From a virus, in IMG/VR virus record IMGVR_UViG_3300044591_002420, positions 1-64,000 of that record: a DNA stretch of 64,000 bases; one strand, written 5' to 3'. Under the pieces are notes generated by a model, which saw only the letters and a program-made list of their open reading frames with translations, did no database searches and had not been told where the DNA came from. Position numbers and translations under genes: made by a program. Numbering within the stretch: the first letter of the stretch is position 1; each line of letters begins with the position of its first letter. Below, in pieces: positions 34,933-42,643 of this stretch.

Positions 34933-35477
34933 TGACTAAGTTCAAAAAAGGTGATATTGTTATCTCAAAAAATGGTAAATATCCAGCTAGAGTAACCGAG
35001 AATAATTCTTGGGGTGGTTATACTAATATTGTTTATTTACACAACAATTCATATAGCACTCTAGTAACAGACAATCTTATTCTTTATAATGAATCCGAAA
35101 ACATGACCACTGAAACTCAAATGCTTTATCAATTCAAAACCGAAGATGGTTCTACTGCCTACGGCACACACATTGGAACCAATTCTAAAAATCTTTGGTT
35201 AATGGAAGAAAAGGGCTCAGGTAGAGTTCTTACCATTGATCCGAAAGATGCCGAAGAGGTACTTCCTTATACCTTTAGTGTCAAAATGCGAGGTAATACT
35301 ACTCACTATATCGGTGAAGAGGGTATGGTTACCACCGGAGATGTTCTTCTATACACCGGAGGTGACCATCCTGAAATCGCTACTGTTACTGCCATTAACA
35401 CAAAAAATAAATCCGCTCGTGCCAAATTCACTGGTCGTAGAGTGGTCACCGAACAACTTACCCAAACTGCTGTATAA
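34932..35477 (+). CDS. hypothetical protein (181 aa), SH3-like start
   Basis: The start is ATG 34932, not the in-frame TTG three bases earlier. It begins MTKFKKGDIVISKNGKYPARV, an SH3/KOW-like strand set (GD-V). Then come YQFKTEDGSTAYGTHIG and TTGDVLLYTGGDHPEIATVT. It is probably an all-beta protein. No family is assigned. Confidence 0.55.
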   Translation: MTKFKKGDIVISKNGKYPARVTENNSWGGYTNIVYLHNNSYSTLVTDNLILYNESENMTTETQMLYQFKTEDGSTAYGTHIGTNSKNLWLMEEKGSGRVLTIDPKDAEEVLPYTFSVKMRGNTTHYIGEEGMVTTGDVLLYTGGDHPEIATVTAINTKNKSARAKFTGRRVVTEQLTQTAV

Positions 35478-35479
35478 TT

Positions 35480-35692
35480 ATGATTGAACAAATGACACAA
35501 ATGACAAGAGAAGAAGAAGTTTCTCTAATTTTAGATGACATTTTTGATGGTGATAATGATTCTCAAGATCGCTGTGTTCAGCAACTTGCAGAAATGCATG
35601 ATCTTGTTTACTCGGAAATGAGCAAAGAAGAAATTGAAGAACTGATTATTGAGAACGAAGATACTCTTTATTCTCTATCAATGGCTGCTTGA
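35480..35692 (+). CDS. acidic hypothetical protein (70 aa)
   Basis: MIEQMTQMTREEEVSLILDD, then DRCVQQLAEMHDLVYSEMSK. The product is helical and strongly acidic, without a known family. It is followed by a hairpin terminator at 35708. Confidence 0.55.
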   Translation: MIEQMTQMTREEEVSLILDDIFDGDNDSQDRCVQQLAEMHDLVYSEMSKEEIEELIIENEDTLYSLSMAA

Positions 35693-35707
35693 TATAAGCA
35701 ACTTCCT

Positions 35708-35735
35708 GAGGAGTGTCTACGGATGCTCCTCTTTA
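35708..35735 (+). terminator. intrinsic terminator hairpin
   Basis: GAGGAGTGTC pairs with GATGCTCCTC (10 bp with two G-T pairs) around a TACG loop, then CTTTAG and a later T5 run. Confidence 0.65.
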
Positions 35736-35754
35736 GTCCTTTTTGGTAATTCCT

Positions 35755-35943
35755 ATGAAAAAAACTTATTCGCATCACACATGGCTACTATATGCTCCCA
35801 AAAAGGCCACTGAGATCTCAAATTTTTTGAATGAAAAACGTGAAGAAGGATTGATGTATGCTCCCAAAATTGTAGGAAAAAATAAATACTCGCTGGTAGA
35901 AGTTTTTGATTCTGAAGGTTATTCTTTGGGCTATTTGGGCTGA
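35755..35943 (+). CDS. hypothetical protein (62 aa)
   Basis: The start is ATG 35755. A TTG 12 bases earlier also lies in frame. It reads MKKTYSHHTWLLYAPKKATE, then ISNFLNEKREEGLMYAPKIV. Two YAPK motifs flank a helix. No family is recognised. Confidence 0.5.
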   Translation: MKKTYSHHTWLLYAPKKATEISNFLNEKREEGLMYAPKIVGKNKYSLVEVFDSEGYSLGYLG

Positions 35944-35948
35944 TTGAT

Positions 35949-36245
35949 ATGGTTTATGATGTGGCAACTCTAGAACAACTAGAGACCGATAAGAACTCTT
36001 ATATTCGTGTGGGTGTATCAAAAAATCCAAACACACCACCAACAACATTAGAACAACTAGCGACCGATGATTATTGGTATGTTCGTTGGAATGTAGCACT
36101 ACATCCAAACACACCACCAAAAGCGCTAGAAATTCTAGTGAGCGATGAGGATCCATATGTTCGTATATGGCTAGCACAAAATCCAAACACTCCACAATAC
36201 ATCAAGAAGTATCTTAAACTTCAAGAACAACTATCTAGATTATGA
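35949..36245 (+). CDS. LRV repeat protein (98 aa)
   Basis: It lacks the usual N-terminal helix and starts directly in a repeat (MVYDVATLEQLETDKNSYIRVG). Three units follow, then the cap YIKKYLKLQEQLSRL. It may be a trimmed copy. Confidence 0.7.
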   Translation: MVYDVATLEQLETDKNSYIRVGVSKNPNTPPTTLEQLATDDYWYVRWNVALHPNTPPKALEILVSDEDPYVRIWLAQNPNTPQYIKKYLKLQEQLSRL

Positions 36246-36397
36246 AGCGTTATACCGTTAGAAGTCACACTGAATCATTTCAAACAGATTCTTTAGATGA
36301 AGCACATTCTGTAATGGAATCAATGGCATCTTATTATGGATGTGCATCTATTATTGATAATACAACAAATAAGATCATAGAGGAGTGGACGGTATGA
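36242..36397 (+). CDS. small hypothetical protein (51 aa)
   Basis: ATGA overlap with the LRV gene. It reads MKRYTVRSHTESFQTDSLDE, then HSVMESMASYYGCA and IIEEWTV, a beta-alpha-beta pattern. It ends where a two-part promoter begins. Confidence 0.5.
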   Translation: MKRYTVRSHTESFQTDSLDEAHSVMESMASYYGCASIIDNTTNKIIEEWTV

Positions 36398-36398
36398 A

Positions 36399-36443
36399 AA
36401 CTGTCCCTTTTCGTCCCTAACCACACCTTGTCTACCCTATAGT
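36399..36443 (+). promoter_or_regulatory. two-part promoter (AACTGTCCC / CCCTATAGT)
   Basis: AACTGTCCC is at 36399-36407 and TATAGT at 36438-36443, distance 39. Confidence 0.6.
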
Positions 36444-36464
36444 AATTCTAGTTAAATTGACTTC

Positions 36465-36713
36465 ATGAACATCTTAAATGACAATCAGACCAAGCTTGTT
36501 GAAAATGCTCTCATGCGCCTCAAAGCGCATCACAATCAAGTTGTTTCACGACATTATCTTGATGTTGATGCGAACGAAACAGTGCAAGCGTCTGTTGAGA
36601 TCGTTAAAGAAATTGACATTCTTCTCTCTTGTTTTTCAAATCATTCACCTCTTTACATTCTAAACGAAGATACCGACGAAAAGATTTTGGCTGATATTTT
36701 TCATGATCTATAA
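36465..36713 (+). CDS. hypothetical helical protein (82 aa)
   Basis: First gene behind the promoter at 36399. It reads MNILNDNQTKLVENALMRLK, then VKEIDILLSCFSNHSPLY. It is helical. No family is recognised. It overlaps the deaminase-like gene by 11 bases. Confidence 0.55.
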   Translation: MNILNDNQTKLVENALMRLKAHHNQVVSRHYLDVDANETVQASVEIVKEIDILLSCFSNHSPLYILNEDTDEKILADIFHDL

Positions 36714-37164
36714 AAACGAGGAATTTATTGTTCCTTCGGTTTCTTTTTTGAAGAATAGAATCTTGGATCAAGTTATTGCTGTAGCTATGGCTAGCAACGG
36801 TCCCAAACGAATGGGTGCAATTTTACTTAAAAAAAACAAAGTCGTCGCTGCTGCTTGTAACAACTATGAAAAATCTGATGCCTTTCAATTCAGAATCTCT
36901 AACAGAGCATCCTTGGTCTACAACAAACCAGAATACTCTAAACGAGTTTTTGGACATGCTGAAACACTTGCCATCAAACAAATCAGAAATGGTGATGCCG
37001 ACACGATTGTTGTTTGTCGTCTTTCGGGGAAGTATTCTTCCAGAAAGTTGAGAATGGCAAGACCTTGTAGAATCTGCACTCATCTAATTTTGAATTTTTA
37101 TTCGTCCATTAGACACATTCATTATTCAACTGAAAACGGATTTCTTTACGAGTATTGGCAATGA
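36703..37164 (+). CDS. cytidine/dCMP deaminase-fold protein
   Basis: The protein has 153 residues with the zinc site of the deaminase superfamily: GHAETLAIKQI (H-A-E, proton-shuttle Glu) and RPCRICTHLIL (P-C-x-x-C). Between them is the usual strand (ADTIVVCRL). Phage members usually convert dCMP to dUMP for dTTP supply. RNA or base editing is an alternative. The sequence is diverged from T4 cd. Confidence 0.75.
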   Translation: MIYKNEEFIVPSVSFLKNRILDQVIAVAMASNGPKRMGAILLKKNKVVAAACNNYEKSDAFQFRISNRASLVYNKPEYSKRVFGHAETLAIKQIRNGDADTIVVCRLSGKYSSRKLRMARPCRICTHLILNFYSSIRHIHYSTENGFLYEYWQ

Positions 37165-37427
37165 AAACGATTTCACTTCTTGAGGCATACCGATTACTGA
37201 AAAAGTATCGGCATGTTATTTTTGATGAAGACACATACCGAATGAATCTTGATCTTAATGATGAGGGCCTGATCATTAAATTGAAGAATAAAGGATCCGA
37301 AAATGTTATGTTGTTCCCTTATGAATTTAATGAGAGTGTTGAAGTGAATGAAAGTGTTATTACGTTTTATGATAGAATGAAATGGCGCCACGATTTTGAA
37401 CCTCTGATGAAGGTGGATTTATTGTGA
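37155..37427 (+). CDS. hypothetical protein (90 aa)
   Basis: It overlaps the deaminase end by 10 bases. It reads MKTISLLEAYRLLKKYRHVI-like (after Met-Ala), then MNLDLNDEGLIIKLKNKG. No family is recognised. The next LRV gene starts inside its stop (GTGAATG/ATTGTG context), so they are probably coupled. Confidence 0.5.
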   Translation: MAMKTISLLEAYRLLKKYRHVIFDEDTYRMNLDLNDEGLIIKLKNKGSENVMLFPYEFNESVEVNESVITFYDRMKWRHDFEPLMKVDLL

Positions 37428-37915
37428 ATGTTATTGAAAAGCTCACTCTAGCACAAAATCCAAACACACCTCCAAAAGTTCTAGAACACCTAGCGACCGA
37501 TGAAGATTCTTATGTTCGTAGTAACGTAGCACTAAATCCAAACATACCACCAAAAGCACTAGGACAACTAGCGACTGATGGGAATTATGGTGTTCGTTAT
37601 AATGTAGCACAAAATCCAAACACACCACCAAAAGCCCTAGAAATTCTAGCAAATGATGTGGATTATTGGGTTCGTGAAGAAGTAGCAAATAATCCAAATA
37701 CTCCATCAAAAGTCTTAGAACTTCTAGCGACCGATGAGGATTATAATGTTCGTTGTGTAGTAGCAAATAATCTAAACACACCACCAAAAGCCCTAGAACA
37801 ACTAGCGACTGAGGAGAATTATTATGTTCGTTATTATGTAACAAAAAATCCAAACATCCCACATTATATCAAAAAGTATATTAAAATTCAAAAACATCTT
37901 AAGACACTTTCATAA
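37424..37915 (+). CDS. LRV repeat protein (163 aa)
   Basis: The start codon at 37424 is a non-ATG (TTG/GTG context) directly before Asn-Val-Ile-Glu-Lys. It has six units and the cap YIKKYIKIQKHLKTLS. The block for ALEILANDVDYWVR is nearly identical in DNA to the 31551 gene. Confidence 0.7.
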   Translation: MNVIEKLTLAQNPNTPPKVLEHLATDEDSYVRSNVALNPNIPPKALGQLATDGNYGVRYNVAQNPNTPPKALEILANDVDYWVREEVANNPNTPSKVLELLATDEDYNVRCVVANNLNTPPKALEQLATEENYYVRYYVTKNPNIPHYIKKYIKIQKHLKTLS

Positions 37916-37958
37916 CTGACCACCACTCCACCATAAATACGGTTGAGTGTGCTATTGT
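37914..37958 (+). promoter_or_regulatory. two-part promoter (AACTGACCA / TGCTATTGT) before tRNA-Arg
   Basis: AACTGACCA is at 37914-37922 and TATTGT at 37953-37958, distance 39. A CATAAATA lies between (37932-37939). The predicted start site is about 15 bases before the tRNA. Confidence 0.6.
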
Positions 37959-37980
37959 TTAGAAGTTGTTAAAGACACAT

Positions 37981-38054
37981 GGCCCAGTAGCTCAGCGGAT
38001 TAGAGTAGTCGGCTTCTACCCGATATGTCGCAGGTTCGAATCCTGCCTGGGTCG
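37981..38054 (+). tRNA. tRNA-Arg (anticodon TCT)
   Basis: The cloverleaf folds fully: acceptor GGCCCAG/CTGGGTC, D arm GCTC..GAGT, anticodon arm GTCGG-CTTCTAC-CCGAT, T arm GCAGG-TTCGAAT-CCTGC, discriminator G. No CCA is encoded. It reads AGA, which is frequent in this phage. It has no insert, unlike the 44.4-45.4 kb tRNAs. Confidence 0.92.
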
Positions 38055-38078
38055 TTTAATTCGTTACCTTTATCATTT

Positions 38079-38498
38079 ATGGAAATCTCTGACCTTGAAG
38101 ATAAAATTTCAGATCTAGATAATAAAATTGACGAACTTCGTTTTGAGCTTAACCAGCAAGTAGGATTTATTATTGGTGCTATATCTGAATTATCAGAGGA
38201 TTACATAACAACCGCGATCGTCAATAACTTATTAGCACATTCAATCCAAGAATATATCATTGATAATTATAAGAAATTTAGCAAAAAAATTGTTTCTACA
38301 ATTCTAGAATCAGAATATTTTTATGCCAATAATCTTTTCCGATATAATTATCATTCAAACATAACACACGATTCTAAAATATTAGAAGAATATCAATATT
38401 TGGAATACGTTCTAGACAATCCCAACTTAAGTCCATATAATAAAAAAGAAATTAAAAAACGTATAGCGAAACATAAAAGAGATCTCAAAAAACAATGA
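38079..38498 (+). CDS. hypothetical coiled-coil protein (139 aa)
   Basis: The start is ATG 38079 (MEISDLEDKISDLDNKIDEL). The longer frame would begin inside the tRNA. There is a heptad-like coil at 1-30, then a mixed helical domain and a very basic C-terminus (KKEIKKRIAKHKRDLKKQ). The stop overlaps the Thg1-like gene. Confidence 0.55.
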   Translation: MEISDLEDKISDLDNKIDELRFELNQQVGFIIGAISELSEDYITTAIVNNLLAHSIQEYIIDNYKKFSKKIVSTILESEYFYANNLFRYNYHSNITHDSKILEEYQYLEYVLDNPNLSPYNKKEIKKRIAKHKRDLKKQ

Positions 38499-39262
38499 CT
38501 GAAGATGAATTGGGTAATAAGCTAAAACAACTAGAACAACAAGAAGCCGGAAGAAAAGCCGATCCTTATCTTCCTCTTATGGCAAGACTTGATGGTAACT
38601 GTTTTAGTAACTTTACAAGATCACTTGAAAGACCTTTTGATAAAAGATTTTGTGATCTTATGCTAGAAACAACAAAATACCTTGTTGAAGAAAGCGAAGC
38701 ATTATTGGGTTATTGTCAATCCGATGAGATTACTCTTTATTGGTATTTGGATAAACAAAACTTTTCTAATAGAGAATTTTGGTTTGGTGGAAAGTTTTAT
38801 AAAATTGCATCTATTTTATCATCAAAAGCTAGTTCTTTCTTCTCTGGTAATCTAGCTAATTATCTACCTGAGAAAGTCGGGGTCTATCCTGCATTTGATG
38901 CAAGAGTCTGGAGTGTTCCTGATCTTCATTGGGTTTATGAGAATTACTTATGGAGATTTAAAGATGCGAGAAAGAATTCTGTTTCCATGTATGCAAGAAA
39001 TTTCTTTTCTCATTCTCAACTTCATAAAAAATCTGGAGAGAAGATGAAAGAGATGCTAAGAGAAAATGGCACACCTTGGGAAGAATTGCCTGAATTTTTT
39101 AAGAGTGGCTCTTATGTTAAAAGACAGAGAATTTTGTTATCACTGGATGATTCTAGATGGACTGATGTTCCACTGCAATATAGACCAACAAAACCAATAG
39201 TAAGAACAGTTGTATCTCATTGGATCCCAGAAGAAACAGTAAATCCTAGCTGGTTTATGTGA
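38495..39262 (+). CDS. Thg1-like 3'-5' nucleotidyltransferase
   Basis: This 255-residue protein matches the tRNA-His guanylyltransferase/Thg1-like family. The core reads LMARLDGNCFSNFTRSLERP (metal Asp in RLDG), FDKRFCDLMLETTKYLVEE and LGYCQSDEITL (second acidic pair in SDE). The C-terminal SMYARNFFSH and YKRQ-like YVKRQRILL also fit. Thg1-like enzymes add nucleotides in the 3'-5' direction to repair tRNA 5' ends. It lies one gene after tRNA-Arg and in the same phage as split tRNA-like genes, which makes tRNA repair the likely job. Confidence 0.88.
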   Translation: MTEDELGNKLKQLEQQEAGRKADPYLPLMARLDGNCFSNFTRSLERPFDKRFCDLMLETTKYLVEESEALLGYCQSDEITLYWYLDKQNFSNREFWFGGKFYKIASILSSKASSFFSGNLANYLPEKVGVYPAFDARVWSVPDLHWVYENYLWRFKDARKNSVSMYARNFFSHSQLHKKSGEKMKEMLRENGTPWEELPEFFKSGSYVKRQRILLSLDDSRWTDVPLQYRPTKPIVRTVVSHWIPEETVNPSWFM

Positions 39263-39271
39263 CGATTATCA

Positions 39272-39316
39272 AACTGTCACAGCTCAATCTTGTAGAGCCT
39301 TTGGTTGTGTTAGTAT
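39272..39316 (+). promoter_or_regulatory. two-part promoter (AACTGTCAC / TGTTAGTAT)
   Basis: AACTGTCAC is at 39272-39280 and TAGTAT at 39311-39316, distance 39. It lies inside the 5' part of the long frame that begins at 39259, so that start is unlikely. Confidence 0.5.
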
Positions 39317-39339
39317 TAGTGAGTAAAACCGAAAAGATT

Positions 39340-39528
39340 ATGATTCACTTTAAAGATTATGAAAAAGCTTCTCTTCTTTTTGTAAAAGAAGAACTTCCAC
39401 ACTTACCGCAAGTTGGTGATTATATTATATTTGATGAATTTCTTTTTATTGTAAAAGAACGGAGTTTTAATCTTACTCCGGGTGAAAATAATGTTATTAG
39501 CATCTTTATTAGTAGGTGTGAATCATGA
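39340..39528 (+). CDS. small hypothetical protein (62 aa), paralogue of the next gene
   Basis: The start at ATG 39340 is chosen because a promoter lies upstream within the longer frame (39259). It reads MIHFKDYEKASLLFVKEELP, then HLPQVGDYIIFDEFLFIVKE. The next protein has the same plan (FFKEEDLSHSTQVGDFIECD), so these are tandem duplicates. Function is unknown. Confidence 0.55.
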   Translation: MIHFKDYEKASLLFVKEELPHLPQVGDYIIFDEFLFIVKERSFNLTPGENNVISIFISRCES

Positions 39529-39725
39529 AACCTTTTAACCCCACTTTTCATTTTTTTAAAGAAGAAGACCTTTCACACTCAACACAAGTTGGTGATTTTA
39601 TTGAATGTGATGGTGTCGTTTATAACATAGTAGATATTTTTGATTTGACACTTCACACTATTGACGATCAATCTAATAAAACCGTATCGTTCACTTTTAC
39701 TATAAACAAAAATGATCTACACTGA
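39525..39725 (+). CDS. small hypothetical protein (66 aa), paralogue of the previous gene
   Basis: ATGA overlap with its paralogue. It reads MKPFNPTFHFFKEEDLSHST, QVGDFIECDGVVYNIVDIFD. The QVGD(F/Y)I core is shared by both. The stop overlaps an LRV gene. Confidence 0.55.
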   Translation: MKPFNPTFHFFKEEDLSHSTQVGDFIECDGVVYNIVDIFDLTLHTIDDQSNKTVSFTFTINKNDLH

Positions 39726-40326
39726 AGACCAAGTAACAGAAATCGTCAAGCGAGTTATTAAAGAACTCCAGCCTGATATCTCGGGTTTATCGTCGAATGA
39801 AAAATATAAATTGGCTAGCGATCCTCAAACTTCAACAAAAGTTCTAGAACTTTTGGCAACAAATAATTGTATTCATTCTCGCTGTGGGGTAGCAGAAAAT
39901 CCAAACACACCTACAAAAACTCTAGAATCTCTTGCGATAGATAATCATTCTTGGGTTCGTTGGCGTGTAGCAAAAAATCTAAACACACCACCAAAAGCCC
40001 TAGAAATTCTAGCGACCGATAAGTATTCTCATGTTCGTTTGGGGGTAGCATATAATCCAAACACTCCACCAAAATCTCTAGAACTTCTAGTGACCGATAA
40101 TGAGTGGGATGTCCTTAAAGCTGTAGTACAAAATCCAAACGCAACACAAAAAACACTATTGATTTTGTCGGCAACAAATGATTACATGATTCAGCACTAT
40201 GTAGAAAAACATCCAAACTATGATCCACCCGAAACAATAACAATCACTAAAAAACAAAAACAAGCACTAAAAGATCTAATCATTTCCACACAAAATCCTA
40301 TTCTAAAGGATATTAATCTAGGTTAA
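39712..40326 (+). CDS. LRV repeat protein with second cap type (204 aa)
   Basis: It has an N-terminal helical region (MIYTEDQVTEIVKRVIKELQ), then about five units, some degenerate (HPNYDPPETI). The C-terminus is different, built around KKQKQALKDLIISTQNPILK. That second cap is shared with the LRV genes at 47368 and 58683 and distinguishes a subfamily from the YIKKYLK-capped one. Confidence 0.72.
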   Translation: MIYTEDQVTEIVKRVIKELQPDISGLSSNEKYKLASDPQTSTKVLELLATNNCIHSRCGVAENPNTPTKTLESLAIDNHSWVRWRVAKNLNTPPKALEILATDKYSHVRLGVAYNPNTPPKSLELLVTDNEWDVLKAVVQNPNATQKTLLILSATNDYMIQHYVEKHPNYDPPETITITKKQKQALKDLIISTQNPILKDINLG

Positions 40327-40352
40327 TATTTCCCCAAATAACGAGTTCAATC

Positions 40353-40676
40353 ATGAAAAATTTCATTAAAAAATTCTTTGAAAAATGGAGAGCGAAATAT
40401 CTTGAGGAAAAAAGATTAGAAAATATTGATATTAATGCATGGCATACGTTACTATACCTAGAAGATAAGAACTCGGCTTTGGAAGTCATTAAAACAAATC
40501 ATACACCTTTTTATATTCTTGAAGTATATGCTAATGATAGTCTAGTGGAATTCCGAAAAGCTGTTGTAAACCATAATAATACCATCAAAGAAACACTTGA
40601 ACTCATGGTAAACGACGAAACTAATGAGATCAGTGAAATTGCTCAACACCGCCTTATAAATAAAATTTACCACTGA
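40353..40676 (+). CDS. degenerate LRV-like protein (107 aa)
   Basis: There is a basic N-terminal helix (MKNFIKKFFEKWRAKYLEEK). Then two or three very diverged units (TNHTPFYILEVYANDSLVEF, NHNNTIKETLELMVND) keep the Leu and Asn-Asp spacing but lack NPNTPP. It may be a decayed or specialised family member. Confidence 0.5.
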   Translation: MKNFIKKFFEKWRAKYLEEKRLENIDINAWHTLLYLEDKNSALEVIKTNHTPFYILEVYANDSLVEFRKAVVNHNNTIKETLELMVNDETNEISEIAQHRLINKIYH

Positions 40677-40687
40677 ATTGTTATCCC

Positions 40688-40933
40688 ATGACACCAACAG
40701 AACCACAACAAACTGAAAATCTAAACACACCACCGAAAATCCTAGAACAACTAGCTTCCAAAAAGGATAATGGTATCCAGTGGAAGGTAGCACTGAATTC
40801 AAACACATCACCAAAAGCCCTAGAACTACTAGCAAATGATGAGGAATTTCTTCGTCAATTCATTGTATCAAAAATTGATCTCCCTATGATAAAAATTATT
40901 AAACTATCTCCTATTATTGAAAATCTCTATTAA
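40688..40933 (+). CDS. short LRV protein (81 aa)
   Basis: Two units with altered framework (NLNTPPKILEQLASKKDN, NSNTSPKALELLANDEEF) and a truncated end that lacks either cap. It is likely a decaying copy. It lies between two other small genes with nearly no spacing. Confidence 0.6.
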   Translation: MTPTEPQQTENLNTPPKILEQLASKKDNGIQWKVALNSNTSPKALELLANDEEFLRQFIVSKIDLPMIKIIKLSPIIENLY

Positions 40934-40934
40934 T

Positions 40935-41141
40935 ATGACTGTTTATACAATGATACCCAAAGGAAGTTTTTGTGGTCAGGATTTTAGTTACTTTATTTGG
41001 CCCCGAAAAACAGATAATCCAAATCAGATCTTTAAGGGAACAAAAAATAAAACACTCTTCACATTAGTTGCAGATGGTTATGGCGAAAAAGGAAATTATG
41101 GAAATGGACCAATTATTGTTCACGAGTGGAACAATCAATGA
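40935..41141 (+). CDS. hypothetical protein (68 aa)
   Basis: The start is ATG 40935, just after the LRV stop. An in-frame TTG at 40917 is less likely. It reads MTVYTMIPKGSFCGQDFSYF, then GTKNKTLFTLVADGYGEKG. No family is recognised. Confidence 0.5.
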   Translation: MTVYTMIPKGSFCGQDFSYFIWPRKTDNPNQIFKGTKNKTLFTLVADGYGEKGNYGNGPIIVHEWNNQ

Positions 41142-41308
41142 AAGCTGAACTTAAAAGAAACGGTCATCTTCATCTTATTGTAGAAAGTGAGATTGAATAT
41201 TATGCTTTACAACGTTGGAGAGAAAATCAATATATCATTATTGAAGAAGTAAAACCACAAGAACATCCTGAACATTTTATCCATGACGATCACTACAGAA
41301 CAAGTTAA
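41138..41308 (+). CDS. hypothetical protein (56 aa)
   Basis: The start is ATG 41138, overlapping the previous TGA. A GTG 12 bases upstream is possible. It reads MKAELKRNGHLHLIVESEIE, then RENQYIIIEEVKPQ. Its last 26 bases overlap the EF-Ts gene. Confidence 0.5.
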   Translation: MKAELKRNGHLHLIVESEIEYYALQRWRENQYIIIEEVKPQEHPEHFIHDDHYRTS

Positions 41309-41885
41309 GACTCTCAGAGAGAAAACCGGAGCCGGAATGATGCTCTGTAAAGAAGCACTCAAATCTTCTTCAGGAGATCAAGAAGGTGCAATACTTTGGC
41401 TCAGACAAAAAGGAATTACACTAGCCGATGGTAAGATCGGTAGATCTACTACCGAAGGTGCAATCGGAACTTATATTCATACTGGCAGCCGAGTTGGTGT
41501 GATGGTTGAGATTCTTTGTGAGACAGATTTTGTTGCAAAGACACCGGAATTTCAAGAACTGATTCGTAACATTGGAATGCAGATTGCGGCATGTCCTAAT
41601 GTTCAAGGTATCAGTCTAGATGATATTCCTCAGAGTTTTATTGATTCTGAAACTGCTCTTGAAATGAGTAAAGCTGATCTGGCCAATAAACCAGAAGCAA
41701 TTCGTCAAAAGATTGTAGAAGGAAGAGTTGGTAAGAAACTCAAAGAAGTTACGCTTATGAGCCAACCTTATGCTAAAGATTCTACCATTACAGTTGAAAC
41801 ATTAATCAAGAACTTTTCTGCTCAATTTGGTGAGAATATTGTTGTTAGACGCTTTGTGCGTTTTGTACTTGGTGAGGATCTATGA
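41283..41885 (+). CDS. tsf: translation elongation factor Ts
   Basis: This 200-residue EF-Ts homologue exchanges GDP for GTP on EF-Tu. The N-terminal UBA-like domain reads VKTLREKTGAGMMLCKEAL, then GDQEGAILWLRQKGI. The core has AEGAIGTYIH-like TTEGAIGTYIH and ILCETDFVAKTPEFQELI, with the Thr-Asp-Phe that contacts EF-Tu. The C-terminus has LMSQPYAKDSTITVETLIK. The length is close to cyanobacterial EF-Ts. The gene sits among phage genes with phage codon use, so it is an established phage gene. Phage-encoded EF-Ts is rare. Confidence 0.95.
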   Translation: MTITTEQVKTLREKTGAGMMLCKEALKSSSGDQEGAILWLRQKGITLADGKIGRSTTEGAIGTYIHTGSRVGVMVEILCETDFVAKTPEFQELIRNIGMQIAACPNVQGISLDDIPQSFIDSETALEMSKADLANKPEAIRQKIVEGRVGKKLKEVTLMSQPYAKDSTITVETLIKNFSAQFGENIVVRRFVRFVLGEDL

Positions 41886-42064
41886 TCATTATGGAACATG
41901 AACTTTTTACTATGTGTGAGAAACTTACTAATAAATTATGGGAATATTGCAATTGTCATCCGACACACGATACTGATTTATTAGTTAAAGAATCAAAAGA
42001 ATTAATGGTTTCTTATTATGAGAAACGCATTTCTGAATTAAAAAATGAAATTATTCGTATTTAA
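41882..42064 (+). CDS. hypothetical protein (60 aa)
   Basis: ATGA overlap with EF-Ts. It reads MIIMEHELFTMCEKLTNKLW, then VKESKELMVSYYEKRISELK. It is helical. No family is recognised. Co-translation with EF-Ts is likely. Confidence 0.5.
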   Translation: MIIMEHELFTMCEKLTNKLWEYCNCHPTHDTDLLVKESKELMVSYYEKRISELKNEIIRI

Positions 42065-42074
42065 GGTATAAACT

Positions 42075-42473
42075 ATGGGAACTAGAGCTGATTTTTACGT
42101 TGGAGTTGGACCTAACGCCGAATGGTTAGGAAGTGTTGCATGGGATGGTTATGAATGGCAAGTAAAACCAGATTGCTCTTTAATGAAAGCGAAAACTGAA
42201 GAAGAATTTCGTAGTGCTGTTAAGTTAATTTCAGAAAAACGAGATGATTGGACATCAGTAGAACAAGGTTGGCCGTGGCCATGGAACGATAGTTTTACTA
42301 CTGATAGAACCTATGCATTTGTTGATGGAAAAACTCAAGACTATAATTGGGGCTGTTTGCCAGTGGATGACGAAGATGAAGACACTGTAAAAACTGTAGA
42401 GTGGCCAAATATGGAATCAAGAAAAAATGTCAATTATGGTAATCGTTCGGGACTTCTTATTTTTTCTGTGTGA
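42075..42473 (+). CDS. conserved hypothetical protein, MGTRADFYVG family (132 aa)
   Basis: It starts MGTRADFYVGVGPNAEWLGS, then VAWDGYEWQV and GWPWPWNDSFTTDRTYAFVD. This start is shared by a widespread family of phage and bacterial proteins of unknown function. The Trp-rich central part is typical. Confidence 0.7.
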   Translation: MGTRADFYVGVGPNAEWLGSVAWDGYEWQVKPDCSLMKAKTEEEFRSAVKLISEKRDDWTSVEQGWPWPWNDSFTTDRTYAFVDGKTQDYNWGCLPVDDEDEDTVKTVEWPNMESRKNVNYGNRSGLLIFSV

Positions 42474-42502
42474 TACTCTATCTTGTTTCCAGCCAATCCT
42501 GA

Positions 42503-42547
42503 AACCGTCCACTGCCTCTTGACAAACTAGCTCCTCCATGCTAGATT
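42503..42547 (+). promoter_or_regulatory. two-part promoter (AACCGTCCA / TGCTAGATT)
   Basis: AACCGTCCA starts at 42503 and TAGATT lies at 42542-42547, distance 39. The 170-base gap 42474-42643 holds this and a leader of about 90 bases. Confidence 0.55.
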
Positions 42548-42643
42548 GAACAAGTTCAAAGATGAGACAGCAATTCCCTTCGCTCTTTCCTTTTAAGAAA
42601 ACCAAGCCAAAAAACTCATCTTGTTTAATCACCCAAACTAATT

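Noticed and set aside
37443-37862. Long antisense open frames across LRV genes (VVCLDFLLHNNEH-type proteins)
   Set aside because: They occur opposite every LRV gene and mirror the 78-base repeat. They are by-products of the repetitive codon pattern.
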